DNA of 64,000 nt from Buddleja alternifolia. Taxonomy: Eukaryota; Streptophyta; Magnoliopsida; Lamiales; Scrophulariaceae. Positions 37,634-49,633 of the stretch are shown here, piece after piece (position 1 is the stretch's first letter; each line of letters starts with the position of its first letter). The position numbers were made by a program, and so were the translations under genes. Under the pieces are notes generated by a model that was not told where the DNA came from, made no database searches, and saw nothing but the letters and a program-made list of their open reading frames with translations. The stretch is taken from NCBI GenBank assembly GCA_019426215.1, contig CM033399.1, positions 31,815,022 to 31,879,021 of the forward strand, written 5' to 3'.

Positions 37634-40600
37634 ATGGCCACCCCACAAATCCAATCCGACCGGGCTAGAGCCATGTGGCGGCGCTGCCTCGCCTCCGCTT
37701 TTCGCACCGCCTTGGCGTGTACGATAGTAGGTGGCGCCACCCTATTCGGCCCGGAATTTATAACCCGAGAAGTTGCATTTCCTGCATTTTCTTACGTGAC
37801 TGTAATACTTATAGTAACTGATGCTACATTAGGGGACACTTTCCGGGGGTGTTGGCTAGCGTTGTACGCCTCCCTGCAAGGCATTTGTCCGGCTATTCTA
37901 AGCTTGTGGCTGATCGGCCCGGCCCGGCTCACCAATAGCACCACCTCTGCCCTGGTGGCGATAAGTGCTTTCGTGGTGGCGTTGCCGGAGAATACACACT
38001 TGATATCGAAACGTATAGCGCTTGGACAGATTGTTATTGTGTATGTTATAGCTTTTATTAATGGCGCAGAGACGGAGCCCGTTATGCATCCTATTCATGT
38101 GGCGGCCAGCACCGCCGTGGGAGTGGTGGCGTGTGTTTTGGCACTCCTGGTGCCTTACCCGAGTTTGGCCTATTGTGAGGTAATTATTAAATAAACTGCC
38201 TGGACAAAACCCTATTTCAAATTTTAGCTAATATAGTGCTGCATGAACTTGATTTTGCATGCGGGACGGAGCCAACATTTGGAGTTTGGGGGGCGAATAT
38301 AAGAAAAAAGATCAAACCTTGATATTTTGAGTTTTTGGGGTGCAAAATTTCAAATTTCAAAAGTTTAATTATAGAGCAAAACACTAATTATTTCAAAGTT
38401 GAGGGGTGGGTGCCTCCACCTGTCCCCATGTGACTCCGTCTCTGTTTGCATGTATAAACCGGCCTCTGAATTAGTTCACATTTGATTAATAAGAATATTT
38501 TAGTTAACATGATGAAGTTGGAATACACTCGTTTAATACGATCGTCTCACATCAAACGAAGTATAATGACACATTATCACATTGTGGGTTTGATGCTAAT
38601 ATTGATCCTCAATTCCTCACTGTTTGATGTGAAAAGACGAAATTGGGTAAATTTTTAGTTTAAGTTGATGCATTATAAAAAAAAGAATTATGTTAGTTGA
38701 TTTTGCACGAAACAACTCATTAATTATCATCAATTTATTTTAATCACAAATCACCTTAGTTATTTCAGATTTTGAATGATTTAATTAATTACACAAGGAC
38801 TGATGTTAATGGAATTTGTTCTTCGAATTTTTCAGGTGAAGGGTAATTGCAAGCTATATATTGAGAATGCATCTGAAAGATTAAACCTATTTGTGAAGGC
38901 ATTTTCTGCAGAAGACAACACATTGCCAAAGGCATTAATCTCTCAAGCCAAATCTTTGAATAACACAGGAAATAAACTTCTCAAAAACATTAAATCCAAG
39001 CAAGTAAGATACATTTCAAGTATATTCTTTCTCACTACATGTTTGTTGGTTATTTTTATATATATATCTTTACTAACTTGATATTAAAAATGTTTTGATA
39101 ATCAGGAAAGCATGCAGTGGGAGACATCTCCAATCAAGTTTCTTAAATCTTACAACCAAAATCCAGGAGAAGCATTTCAAAGTATTGAAACAATCTTGAG
39201 AGGAATGGAAAATGCTCTTGAAAATTGCTCTGAATTTCCAAATACCCTTCTCAATTCTGAGCTAAAAAATGATTTAATTAATTTGGAGGAGCAAATATTG
39301 AACCAAGTAAAGGGCATGGCTCTCGAAAACTCGATTCTCCCACAATCAGATAAGGAAATGAACAAAAAGTTCCTCCAAACACTTCAAACCACCACCACAA
39401 GCTACAAAGATTTACCCTCCTTGTTCTTTATATTCTGTTTAAAGCTTCTCCAAACAAAACCAGACGCTATCTCACCAGACGTTTCCGACAAAAAACCCTC
39501 ACCGAAAGAGAAAAACTGGTTCTCATCAAAGATATGGAGTAAGAATATTAGTCCAATTACAGTTAACAAACAAAGACTAATGCCAGCTCTCAAATGCTCG
39601 TTTTCGTTGGGGTTCGCCGTCTTGTTTGGCTTGATGTATAGCAAGGAAAACGGGTTCTGGTCCGGGCTTCCGGTTGCAATAAGCCTCGCATCAGCAAGAG
39701 AAGCAACTTTTAAAGTTGCTAATATTAAAGCTCAAGGGACAGTCCTTGGAACTGTATATGGAGTTATAGGATGCTTTATTTTCGAAAGATATGTTAAAAT
39801 TAGGTTCATTTCTCTCCTTCCATGGTTCATTTTCAGCAGCATTTTGCGCCAGAGCAGAATGTATGGACAAGCTGGTGGGATTTCTGCGGTTATAGGGGCA
39901 GTTTTGATATTGGGAAGGAAGAATTTTGGCAATCCAAGTGATTTTGCTATTGCCAGAATTGTAGAGACTTTTATTGGTCTATCTTGTTCTATAATGGTGG
40001 ATATATTGTTGCAACCTACTAGGGCTGCTGTTTTGGCCAAAATTCAGCTTTCGATGAGCCTCGAGGCGTTGCGCGAATGTGTCGGGTCGATAAGTATTGG
40101 AAGTAGCAAATTTAGCTTGGAAGAAAGGGTAAAGAAGTTGAAGTTTCATGTGCATGAACTTGGTAAGTCCATTGAGGAAGCTGAGGTGGAGCCCAATTTC
40201 TGGTTCTTACCTTTTCATAGTGCTTCCTTTAGTAAGCTAAAAGGGTCATTTTCAAAAATGGTGGATTTATTGCTTTTTGGGAGTTATGCACTGAGATTCA
40301 TAGAACAAGAATCCAAAAACATGGATAGTAAAATATGGAAAGAGGGTTCTTGCAAGTTGGAAAATGATCTAAAAGTTTTTAGAGATGTAGTTTGTTGTGG
40401 GATAAAATGTTTTGAGGAGGTTAATTTGGTCCAATCACTTGCGGTTCTCGAAAACGAGTTTGAGAAGAGGAAAAGCTCTCTCGATCTCGAGATGGGAAAA
40501 TCGGGAAAGATGTGTGTGATCCAATGGTCAGGATTGGATGATGATGATGAGATGAAGAAGAACATATTTTCTTTTCTTCAACATTTAGATGAACTTGCTA

Positions 40601-40815
40601 GAGAAATTGGTGCAGAGAAAGATGAAAATGAAGAGGTGAAGAATGAATTGATTTTGAGTTTGAGTGCAGTGGCATTTTGCATGAATGGTTTGTTGAAAGA
40701 GACTAAGGAGATTGAGAAGGTAATCAAAGAAGTTGTACAATGGGAGAATCCCTCAAGCCAAGTTGATTTGCATGATATTTTATGTAAATTACGTGCAATA
40801 GAAAAGAATTTGTAA
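37634..40815 (+). CDS. FUSC-family membrane transporter (aromatic-acid exporter-like), 3 exons
   Basis: Exons 37634-38179, 38836-39003 and 39106-40815, with GT-AG introns all in phase 0; the product is about 807 residues. The N-terminal part (about residues 15-180) has some six hydrophobic segments (ALACTIVGGATLFGPEF, FVVALPENTHL, AASTAVGVVACVLALLVPYP). A cytoplasmic helical linker follows. A second membrane block at about 397-545 (ALKCSFSLGFAVLFGLMYSK, GFWSGLPVAISLASAREATF, GTVLGTVYGVIGCFIFERY) matches the FUSC/AaeB half that plant annotation calls p-hydroxybenzoic acid efflux pump subunit-like. A charged helical C-terminus ends at 40815. The substrate in plants is not established. The ATG is preceded directly by 16 A. 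Intron 1 holds a hAT MITE. Confidence 0.88.
38262..38444. mobile_element. hAT-type MITE in intron 1 of the FUSC gene
   Basis: 183 bp with terminal inverted repeats CGGGACGGAGCCA / TGACTCCGTCTCTG. It is flanked by a perfect 8-bp target duplication TTTGCATG (38254-38261 and 38445-38452). The 8-bp duplication and CnGGGACGGAGCC-type ends are typical of hAT. It has no coding capacity. Confidence 0.9.
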
Positions 40816-41752
40816 TCATTTATTTGATATGAATGTAAAGCATAAAGAATTTGCTTGTTCCAAAATATGTGTTCACCTTTTTCTTTACTTCACATTTGAT
40901 GTTTCAAATTGTATTTCCCACGAAAAACTGTTAATGATCTAGGTCGGCTTGACCTGAAAATAAATAATGACAAATTTATATGTTCTGAGATATGTGAGAC
41001 TTCTTGCTACCCCCATTGTCTTCTGAACATTCTGATTTAAATTGATATATATTTCATTTTATATTTCACTTTGTATATTTAAGCCACGCATATATCAAAT
41101 TTATTTGAGGGATATTATGGCTAATAATGTGGGGTTTATATGCTGATGGAGCCTAATTTTACTGGCGAAACTGAGATCCCAAAATATTAGAGTTCTTGGG
41201 TTCGTCTTCCACCTGCGTGTGGATATTTTTCTACTTTCATAGTAGTTTTTAGCTTATTGTAATACTTATTACTCGGTTTTAAATTTTTATTATTTGATAC
41301 TCATGAGATGTATCGTGTAACTGATTCATTTAAAAAATGTGGAGTTTATGACATTGAAACGTTGTACTTGGATTGGTATCTTTTGATGTTGAATTCTACT
41401 AAAATAATTTTAATTGGTAACGTAGCCGTCCTCAATTTCTCCCCTAGACACGGATGTTGTTGAATTTATAGCTTGGCCAGTGATAGTGTACTTTTATATT
41501 TGAAATATAAAATGTATAATCAAATTAATATAGAGATTAGAGAGTTGAAAGTGTTCCAAATTTATATTGACCGTTTCCGTAGCGATGAATGCTATATATG
41601 GATATTTAATTCTTTAGTAAATTTTCTCACTAAAATTAATGAATCAACAAATACCAGATAAAGTTAATTCACTTTACGGGGCTTCATCCCATGCGGTGAT
41701 GATGGGCCCAAGTCCCATGCAGCGGACATTAACTAATGGGCTTCATGGGAGG
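40816..41752. other. 3' UTR of the FUSC gene and intergenic
   Basis: The first ~150 bases are the probable 3' UTR. The rest is AT-rich without a recognisable gene. Confidence 0.4.
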
Positions 41753-41996
41753 GGATTCCTTAAATTTTTTAATTTTTTTTTTAATTCACGACAAAGTCGA
41801 ATTCCCCTAATTATCTAATCCGACAAATCCAGCTTGATAATCATAATCTTGAGTCATAAAGACTCTATCTAGCTCCATAAAAGAGGGAATAGCGACAACT
41901 TGTGGCATTCTGGATTCGAGCACAAAACCTCTCACATAAAGTGGGAGGTGGATACCATTAGACTATCAAGTATTAAGTAGGATTCCTTAATTTTTT
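41753..41996 (-). mobile_element. tRNA-derived SINE, copy 3, with target duplication
   Basis: On the minus strand: GATAGTCTAATGGTATCC (box A-like), GTTTTGTGCTCGAATCC (box B-like), then the body shared with 12849-13004 (TGCCACAAGTTGT, CTCTTTTATGGAGCTAGATA, GATTATGATTATCAAGCTGG). An A-rich tail (T-rich on the plus strand, about 41762-41785) marks its 3' end. Near-identical flanks GGATTCCTTAA(A)TTTTTT at 41753-41770 and 41980-41996 are the target duplication. The right copy is itself repeated at 42001. This is the best preserved of the three copies. Confidence 0.82.
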
Positions 41997-42390
41997 GTAA
42001 GGATTCCTTAATTTTTTGTAGAAGGACTTCTAAACATTATAGTTAGAGTTCATTGGGCTGACCTTTACGAAAATAGTTTAGGTTTCAAGTGAATGTGGCC
42101 CACAATCGGCAGACTTGCATAGTTGTAATCTACATCTATATATATAGTAATATGAAAAGGAAAGGGGGTTTTAATTCACAAATGGCGGTTTATGACACCG
42201 TAACACCAATTTTTCAATTATGTCGCTAATATCCTTTTTGAGTGTCTAACTAAATGTGAGGGATTTCAAGTAAATTATAGTTAATTTACGCCACGTTTCA
42301 TAACTCCTTGTATTCTCATTGTAAATTACGGTTGACAATCAGTTCTTTTAAATCTTCCCAATCTAACTCTAATGATTAAAAATTGTTCGT

Positions 42391-42972
42391 CCCAAAACTG
42401 CATTAGGAATGAGGAGATCCTTGAACTATGAACTTATATAGAGAAAGAAGAACCTTTGTCACCAAATTATAAGCCTTGTTTGTTTGTGTTTTCAAACTGT
42501 TTTTTTCATTTTCATTTTCATATGAAAATAAAAATACGCACTTTACACTGTTTTTAACTGAAAAATATTCTCATTTTCATTTTCATTTTTACGTTCCCAA
42601 TAAATTTCAACTATTTCTTTAAAATTACATTTCACATTATTCATCTCACAATTTCTTTTTATCACTTTTCTCTTTCATCTCCTTTCAATTTTTTAAACAT
42701 TTCTCTCTCCTCTCTTTTAAATTTTTAAATCCAACATTATTCATCTAATCATTACTTTTCAATCATTTCACACATCATAATCACCAATTTCAACCATTTT
42801 TAAAAACAAAACCAAACATACCTACTTTTTTCACTTTTCTCACACAAAAATCAAAAAACTCATTCCCCCATATATTTTCAAAAATGACGGTTGAAAATGA
42901 AATGAAAACACATTCGAACAAAGACTAAGCTTTTAGTTCAAGGATCTTCTCATTCCTTATTCAATTGTGGGG
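42391..42972. mobile_element. Outer inverted-repeat element of a nested pair
   Basis: GGAATGAGGAGATCCTTGAAC (about 42406) and the reverse complement of 42937-42957 differ at one base, and weaker similarity extends outwards to about 40 bp on each side. The arms enclose the inner element at 42471-42930, which would make the outer one a short fold-back or MITE interrupted by the inner insertion. Confidence 0.55.
42471..42930. mobile_element. Inner MITE with TTTG-rich terminal inverted repeats
   Basis: The left end AAGCCTTGTTTGTTTGTGTT and the reverse complement of the right end (GCTTAGTCTTTGTTCGAATG...) match in order over about 25 bp. The 460-bp interior is dominated by CATTTTCATTTTC-type repeats with no coding frame. 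Confidence 0.5.
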
Positions 42973-43596
42973 TGAATAATTTACATCTTTAATTAGAGTG
43001 ATGTCCTGGTCATAACTCAAGCATTTTTCATATTAATCATAATTTCTTTGATGCAAAGGGAGCAACAACAACGTGAATATAATTCAGTAAATATACTTTG
43101 TATATGTGCTCAATTTCTTTGGCTCTTTTCTATTCTTCTCACAATTTACTTCAGTATTATTCTATTCTTATGTTTATGAACATTTAAGGTGTTTTTAACA
43201 CAAATTTGAACGCTTTGAAGTAATTTAACTTACTCGAGCTCATGCATGGATACATGACAAAAATAATCCTATATCTTTGAGATTCATTGTGGAAACAAGT
43301 TAACTGCACCAATTGTGAGCACCTCATAACTACAATGAACATCTAGAGACTAATAAGGGACGCGTCCCTCATGATCGATACAAATATTGCATTCAATCAA
43401 CAAATTATATGTGTGAGGACCGCGTGACACAACTGTTAGGGAAATAAATAAAGAAGCCTAGTAACACTCAAAAAACAAGTACATAAACCATAAGAACATA
43501 GAGACTAGAGAGGTACAAATACATTTTTATTGAAGCATAAACCATAAAATTACCAGATAAACACAAATTTCAGCAATTAGTCCTAGCTTGATGTAG

Positions 43597-44592
43597 TTAG
43601 CTAGTCTTGAACATCAAACCAGATCCCTCTAACTTACTCTCCATGATCTTCATGATTCGACCAGCCATCATCGGAGTTAGATAATTTTTTCAATCTCCGA
43701 CTTCTCCCTTTCTAAAGAATGAGCTATTTTTTACCATACCAAGAAAATTCCCATTCTTGTTCACCTCCAAAGTACTGAGATGTTCAAAGCTACAAAATCT
43801 TGATATTTGTTGTATCGCCCCTTGTTTTTGTTCATCCAATGAAAAAGGGAAACCGAGGAATTCAGCTATCTTCTTTATAGAGAGCGTGATATCCTCCTTC
43901 AGATCCTCGTACTTTAAAAACAAAACGTTTTGAGGGCTATTCAGATGAGCATTCCAATATCCTAACATATGTGCCCAAAAGGGCCCGAAGGGATGATTTC
44001 CCTGACAAAACATGTCGAAAGCCTCATCCATCGCAAGTGGCTTTGCATCTTTTCCTATCTTCATTTCAAGCATGAAAAGCCAGTGTGAAATAAACTGATC
44101 CAAAGGGTTTTTGCAGATGTAGATAATTCGACAATTCGATTCGCGAATGGAATTAGGAAGGACATTGAATGATATGTGGGTTGAGAAAATTCTTGGACTA
44201 GGAATGTGTTCGAGATCAGGATTTTCTTGCTCCGCATAAGTATTATACTCAAAGAAAGGCACAACTGTGTGGGGAGTAGCAGTAAGCAAAGGGTTCTCAT
44301 CAATGATATATACATCGCGATTGACTATACAAAAAGTGAGCGCTTTCAACCACGTCGTTCCAGATTTAGGCATGGTCGATAATATTATATCAGTTTCTTT
44401 TGCTTTGAAATACTTTCGAGTTGATAGTATTGCTTTAAATAACCTTACCGGAAACCAAAACCCATCGTATTTAACGAACCAACTGGAATTCCAAACGAGC
44501 TGTTGTTCAAGTGTTTGGAGCAACTCTTGTGACTCATCTTTTGGATCTTGAACTTGTGCAGAAGAGCATTTTGAGTCTGCCTTTTTCTCCAT
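43597..44592 (-). pseudogene. Cytosolic sulfotransferase with a nonsense codon in the PAPS motif
   Basis: PAPS-dependent sulfotransferase of the plant SOT family, which sulfates small hydroxylated metabolites. Single exon, ATG at 44592. Motifs: P-loop-like PKSGTTWLKAL (75-85) binding PAPS 5'-phosphosulfate; catalytic His in FSTHISFNVLP (His139); YICKNPLDQFISHW (158-171), the 3'-phosphate site, with Lys where Arg is usual. The open frame stops after RKGEVGD at a TGA (43690-43692), exactly where the conserved RKGxxGDWK motif needs Trp. The same frame then continues for 30 more sense codons (KNYLTPMMAGRIMKIM...) to a TAA at 43597. Full length would be 331 residues, normal for the family. So one base change removes the C-terminal PAPS-binding segment. 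A Copia LTR starts 46 bp upstream of the ATG. Confidence 0.9.
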
Positions 44593-44638
44593 TAATAAAA
44601 AATACTTCTGTTATTGCCAAGAAACTATTGTATCCTTT

Positions 44639-45342
44639 TGTTGGATAAAATGGTACAAATTGTGGTTGAGTACGAAATTCGAACGCCGTTAGTATCCGGG
44701 ATACTTAAGATTATTGGATAATCTTAATCTACGTTCCGAGTAGATGAGTTTAGCATTTCGAATTTCTCTAATCGGAACGAATGAGAAATTAAGTGCTAAA
44801 TTGAAGGGTTTGAATTGTGTATCCCATATTTTGATATAATTTTATTTAATATGTCATGCATATATCATGAATGACACAACACATTTTAATGGAAAATATG
44901 TCATGAATACATCATGAATGACATATGAGCACTTCAAGGTGGTGGAGCATCTTGGATGGCTAAGATTTGATCTTAGAAATGGATGGTGTGGATTGATTCT
45001 TATGGAAATGGATTTTGCCTATAAATAGCAACCATTCCAACCATTTTGAAACACACCAACTCAAAACACAACATATTTCTCTCTAAGTGTTCTTGAGTTT
45101 TATAAAACCATCTTCATCTTTTTCTTGAGATTTCAACAGTAAATTAAGTTCGTAGTTTTCTGAAATTGAAGTGGTTTAATCTTCAGAAAAGAATATCGTT
45201 GTATCTTGGGACACTTGTTGCAAGAACTCGTACCACCAAGGCGGGGCAATTTAGTGTTAAGGATAGAGAGTTCTCTCTCGCCTCGATATAATCTTTCTTT
45301 GTTATTATCAATTTGATACGTTTGTGAAGTTTTGAAACAACA
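44639..45342 (+). repeat. 5' LTR of Copia-2
   Basis: 704 bp. TATA box CCTATAAATAGC at about 45018-45029. Direct repeats of the form (T)ATCATGAATGACA occur near 44864 and 44910. Confidence 0.95.
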
Positions 45343-45393
45343 AACTTAACACTTAATTTTCTTGTTGTTGTTCAAAAGTTATCACTTGTTCAA

Positions 45394-47760
45394 ATGGAAA
45401 ATATGGGAAATGTTGATGGTGCTACTCTTGATTTCGGTCTTGGACCAGGTGCTATTCATGGTCTCGGTATTATCAATGGCTCCGGTGGAGGTTCTGGTTT
45501 TAGTTACGGTTCAGGGCTGGGTCCTGGTTCCGGTTTTGGCATTGGCTCTGGTGGGGGTGCCGGGCTAGGTTCTGGTTCAGGGTTGGGCCCTGGTTCCGGT
45601 TCTGGCTCTGCTCCGGTCCCTCCATTTGTTTCAATGGCTAATCCTGTTATACCGGTTCAGGCTGAAAAACCGGAGAAGTTCAGCGGGGCTGACTTCAAGA
45701 GGTGGCAACAAAAGATGTTGTTTTACCTCACGACTTTGAACCAAGCAAGGTACTTAAGGGGAAATGCTCCTTATGTCCCGGTTGAGTCAACTGATAGTGA
45801 TCTGAGGAAGGCATATGATTCCTGGATACATGGTGATTTCCTTTGCAGAAATTACCTACTCAATGGATTGAATGATTCGCTTTACAGCGTATATTCTGAA
45901 GTAAAAACTGCCAAAGACCTCTGGGAGGCACTGGACAAGAAGTATAGAACTGAGGACGCTGGACTAAAGAAGTTCGTGGTCGCGAAGTTCTTAGACTTCA
46001 AAATGGTAGACTCTAAGTCTGTGACAAGCCAAGTTCAAGAGTTTCAAATTATATTACATGAAATTCATGCTGAGAACATGGCTCTGAGTGAGTCCTTCCA
46101 AGTAGCTTCTATCATTGAGAAGTTACCGCCTTCTTGGAAGGATTTCAAGAATTACTTGAAGCACAAACGAAAGGAGATGAGTCTAGAAGACTTGGTTGTC
46201 CGACTCAGAATTGAGGAAGACAATCGGGGATCAGACAAGAAGCTCCTTGTGCAGGCAATGGCAAACATTGCTGAAGTTCCGGAGAGTTCTGACCGGAAGA
46301 GAAAATTCCAAGGAAAATTCCAAGGAAATTCCCAGAAAAAGAAGGCTGCCGGGAAAGGAAAGTCAAGGGCGGGAGACCGCTGTCACAACTGTGACAAACC
46401 TGGTCATTGGGCCAGAGATTGTAGAGAGCCCAAGAAAAACAAGTTTCATGGGCAAGGTCCTAGCCATAACCAGAACAAAGGCAAGAACCGGGTGCAAAAT
46501 GAAGTGCACCTAGCTGTTGATGATGTCCAGGGTATCAACAAGATGATCGATGACCTGTCGGACAAACAGGTGCCGATCGATCTAACAGATCTTGATCTCA
46601 CTGCCGTCGTGTTCGAAGCCAACTTGGTGGACAACCCGAGGGAGTGGTTTTTTGACACTGGAGCTACTCGTCATATCTGTTCAGATAGGGCTGCCTTCTC
46701 GTCCTATACCCCAACTGAAGGACGAAGACTGTTTATGGGCAACTCAGCCACATCTCCAGTGGTTGGAATGGGGAAAGTTGTGCTGAAGATGACTTCAGGC
46801 AAAGAACTGACATTGACTGAAGTTCTGCATGTTCCGGAGATTCGCAAGAATTTGGTATCCGGTTCAACTTTGGTCAAGAATGGGTTCAAGATAGTCTTCG
46901 AGGCTGATAGATTTTCTTTAACAAAGAGAGGATTTTATGTTGGAAAAGGTTACCTTGAGCAGGGCCTTTTCAAGATGATTGTAATGAATGTAATCCGCTC
47001 TGTTGTAATTGAAAATGAAAGCAATAAAAGAATTGAGAATTCTGTTTATTTGCTTGAGTATTCTAATTTGTGGCATGTCAGACTAGGACATGTAAATTAT
47101 AATACTATTCGAAGATTGGTCAACTTGAACTTATTACCAACTTTTAAAGTTGAAAATGAACATAAATGTGGAATTTGTGTTGAGGCAAAACTAGTCAAAC
47201 AACCGTTTCCTTCAGTGGAAAGAAACACCGCACCACTAGAACTTATTCACAGTGACATCTGTGATTTGAAGTTTGTGCAAACTAGAGGTGGAAAAAAGTA
47301 TTTCATTACATTCATAGATGATTACACAAAGTATTGTTATGTGTATTTACTAAGAAGTAAAGATGAAGCTCTAGGAGCGTTTACACATTACAAAACGGAA
47401 GTTGAAAATCAACTTGAAAAAAGGATAAAGGCTATCCGTAGTGATAGAGGTGGCGAATACAGAGCACCGTTTGATGAATTTTGTGCAAATTCAGGCATTA
47501 TACATCAAACAACGGCCCCATATTCACCACAATCAAACGGAATAGCGGAGCGCAAGAATCGTACTCTTAAGGAGATGATGAATGCGTTGCTGATTAATTC
47601 AGGTTTACCTGAGAATTTGTGGGGGGAGGCGATCCTCTCCGCCAATTATATCCTTAACAAGATTCCCCACAAAAGTAGGAGTGAGACTCCGTACGAACTT
47701 TGGAAAGGTCAAAGCCTTCTTACAAGTACCTCAAAGTGTGGGGGTGTTTGGCTAAGGTAG
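45394..47760 (+). pseudogene. Gag, protease and integrase of Copia-2 (frameshifted end)
   Basis: The ATG at 45394 lies 51 nt after the LTR. The first ~85 residues are an unusual glycine/serine-rich repeat (GSGLGPGSG units). Then come the gag domain ([37 protein letters not shown]), a CCHC knuckle [14 protein letters not shown], protease [15 protein letters not shown] pre-integrase ([13 protein letters not shown]) and integrase with catalytic residues in [18 protein letters not shown] and [15 protein letters not shown]. The frame is lost near 47710, just after YELWKGQ, and runs to a stop at 47758; the following domain is in another frame. Confidence 0.9.
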
Positions 47761-49290
47761 AAATACCCAAACCCAAACAAGTTAAGATAGGGCCTAAAAC
47801 TATTGATTGCATATTCATAGGTTATGCACTTAATAGTAGCGCCTATCGATTTTTGGTACATAAATCAGAAATATCTGAGATTCATGAAGGTACTATCATG
47901 GAATCTAGAAATGCTTCATTTTTCGAGGATATCTTTCCAAGTAAGGAAAGAAATGAACAAGTTCCTCTCAAAAGAACATTTGATGAGTCTACGAGTAGTT
48001 CCAATCCCGGGGATGAAGAACCACGTCGTAGCAAAAGGGCAAGAGTTCCAAAATCATTTGGTCCCGATTATGTATCTTATACATTAGAAGGGGAGCCAAG
48101 GACGATTAAGGAAGCTATGTCCAGTCCAGATGCTCAACTCTGGAAAGAGGCTATCAATAGTGAAATCGAGTCTATTTTGCACAACCATACCTGGGAGTTG
48201 GTTGATCTTCCAAAGGGAAGTAAGCCTTTAGGCTGTAAATGGATTCTGAAAAGAAAGTATAAGGCTGATGGAACTATTGATAAGTATAAGGCCCGTTTGG
48301 TAGTCAAAGGATACCGACAAACAGAAGGTCTTGATTTCTTCGATACTTATTCTCCAGTAACGAGAATAACATCCATAAGATTATTCATCGCTATTGCTGC
48401 GCTGCATAACCTTGAGATACATCAAATGGATGTTAAGACTGCGTTTCTGAACGGAGAATTAGAAGAAGAAATATACATGGAACAACCCGAGGGGTATGTT
48501 GCTCCTGGAAAGGAGAAGAAAGTGTGTAAACTTGTAAAGTCGCTATACGGACTTAAACAAGCGCCAAAGCAGTGGCATGAAAAATTTGATAGCACAATGT
48601 TATCAAATGGTTTCAAGATCAACGAGTGTAATAAGTGCGTGTATGTTAGACAAACACATAACGCATACGTCATAGTGTGTCTATATGTAGATGACATGTT
48701 GATAATGGGTAGTAATCATGAAATTATCATGAATACTAAAGGAATGTTAAAGAAGAACTTTGACATGAAGGATATGGGACTTGCAGACGTCATCTTAGGG
48801 ATTAAAATCCTGAGGACTTCTGAAGGACTAGTCTTATCACAATCTCATTACGTTGAGACGGTTTTGGAAAAGTTCATTCCGAGTGATAGTGCACCAGTTA
48901 AGACGCCAGTGGACTTGAGCGTTCATTTACGCAAGAACCATGGCGAACCCGTATCACAGTTAGAATATGCTAGGGTCATTGGGAGTCTGATGTATATCAT
49001 GAACTGTACTCGCCCTGATCTAGCTTATTCTATGAGCAAGTTGAGTAGGTTCACAAGTAATCCAAGTGAAGAGCATTGGAATGCTTTAACTAGAGTTCTT
49101 AAGTATTTAAAGTATACTAAAGAATATGGATTACACTACTCAAGATATCCAGCTGTAATAGAGGGATACAGCGATGCTAATTGGATATCAGACACGAACG
49201 ACTCTAAGTCCACAAGTGGATATGTATTTACCGTTGGTGGAGGAGCAGTGTCGTGGAAATCTTCTAAGCAAACTTGCATAGCCGTTCCAC
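47715..49290 (+). pseudogene. Reverse transcriptase and RNase H part 1 of Copia-2
   Basis: Continues from [16 protein letters not shown] in a shifted frame. Reverse transcriptase: [53 protein letters not shown] and catalytic [10 protein letters not shown] (about 48685). RNase H begins [19 protein letters not shown]. The frame is lost a second time at [11 protein letters not shown] (about 49283), after which the reading runs to an early stop at 49308. Confidence 0.9.
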
Positions 49291-49443
49291 GATGGAATCA
49301 GAATTCATAGCTTTAGATAAAGCTGGTGAAGAAGCTGAGTGGCTAAGAAATTTCTTAGAAGATGTTCCCTGTTGGGAAAAACCTGCGCCTCCGATTTTGA
49401 TTCATTGCGACTGTATGTCGGCAATTGGGAGGGCTCAGAGTAG

Positions 49444-49479
<36 letters not shown>

Positions 49480-49633
49480 GCATAATACCATTAAGCAGTT
49501 GATCTCTAACGGGATTATTTCCATTGATTATGTGAAATCAAAGGAGAATATTGCAGATCCTTTGACGAAAGGATTGCCTAGAGATCAAATATACTGCCTA
49601 TCAAGAGGAATGGGATTAAAGTCTTCAATTTAA
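49284..49633 (+). pseudogene. RNase H C-terminus of Copia-2
   Basis: Third frame: [21 protein letters not shown], then HCDCMSAIGRAQ, KSRHIRRRHNTIKQLI and ENIADPLTKGLPRDQI, the usual end of a Copia polyprotein. It directly continues the previous block after a one-base shift. Confidence 0.9.

Noticed and set aside
40284..40565. 93-codon antisense frame in the FUSC gene
   Set aside because: Shadow of the charged C-terminal exon.
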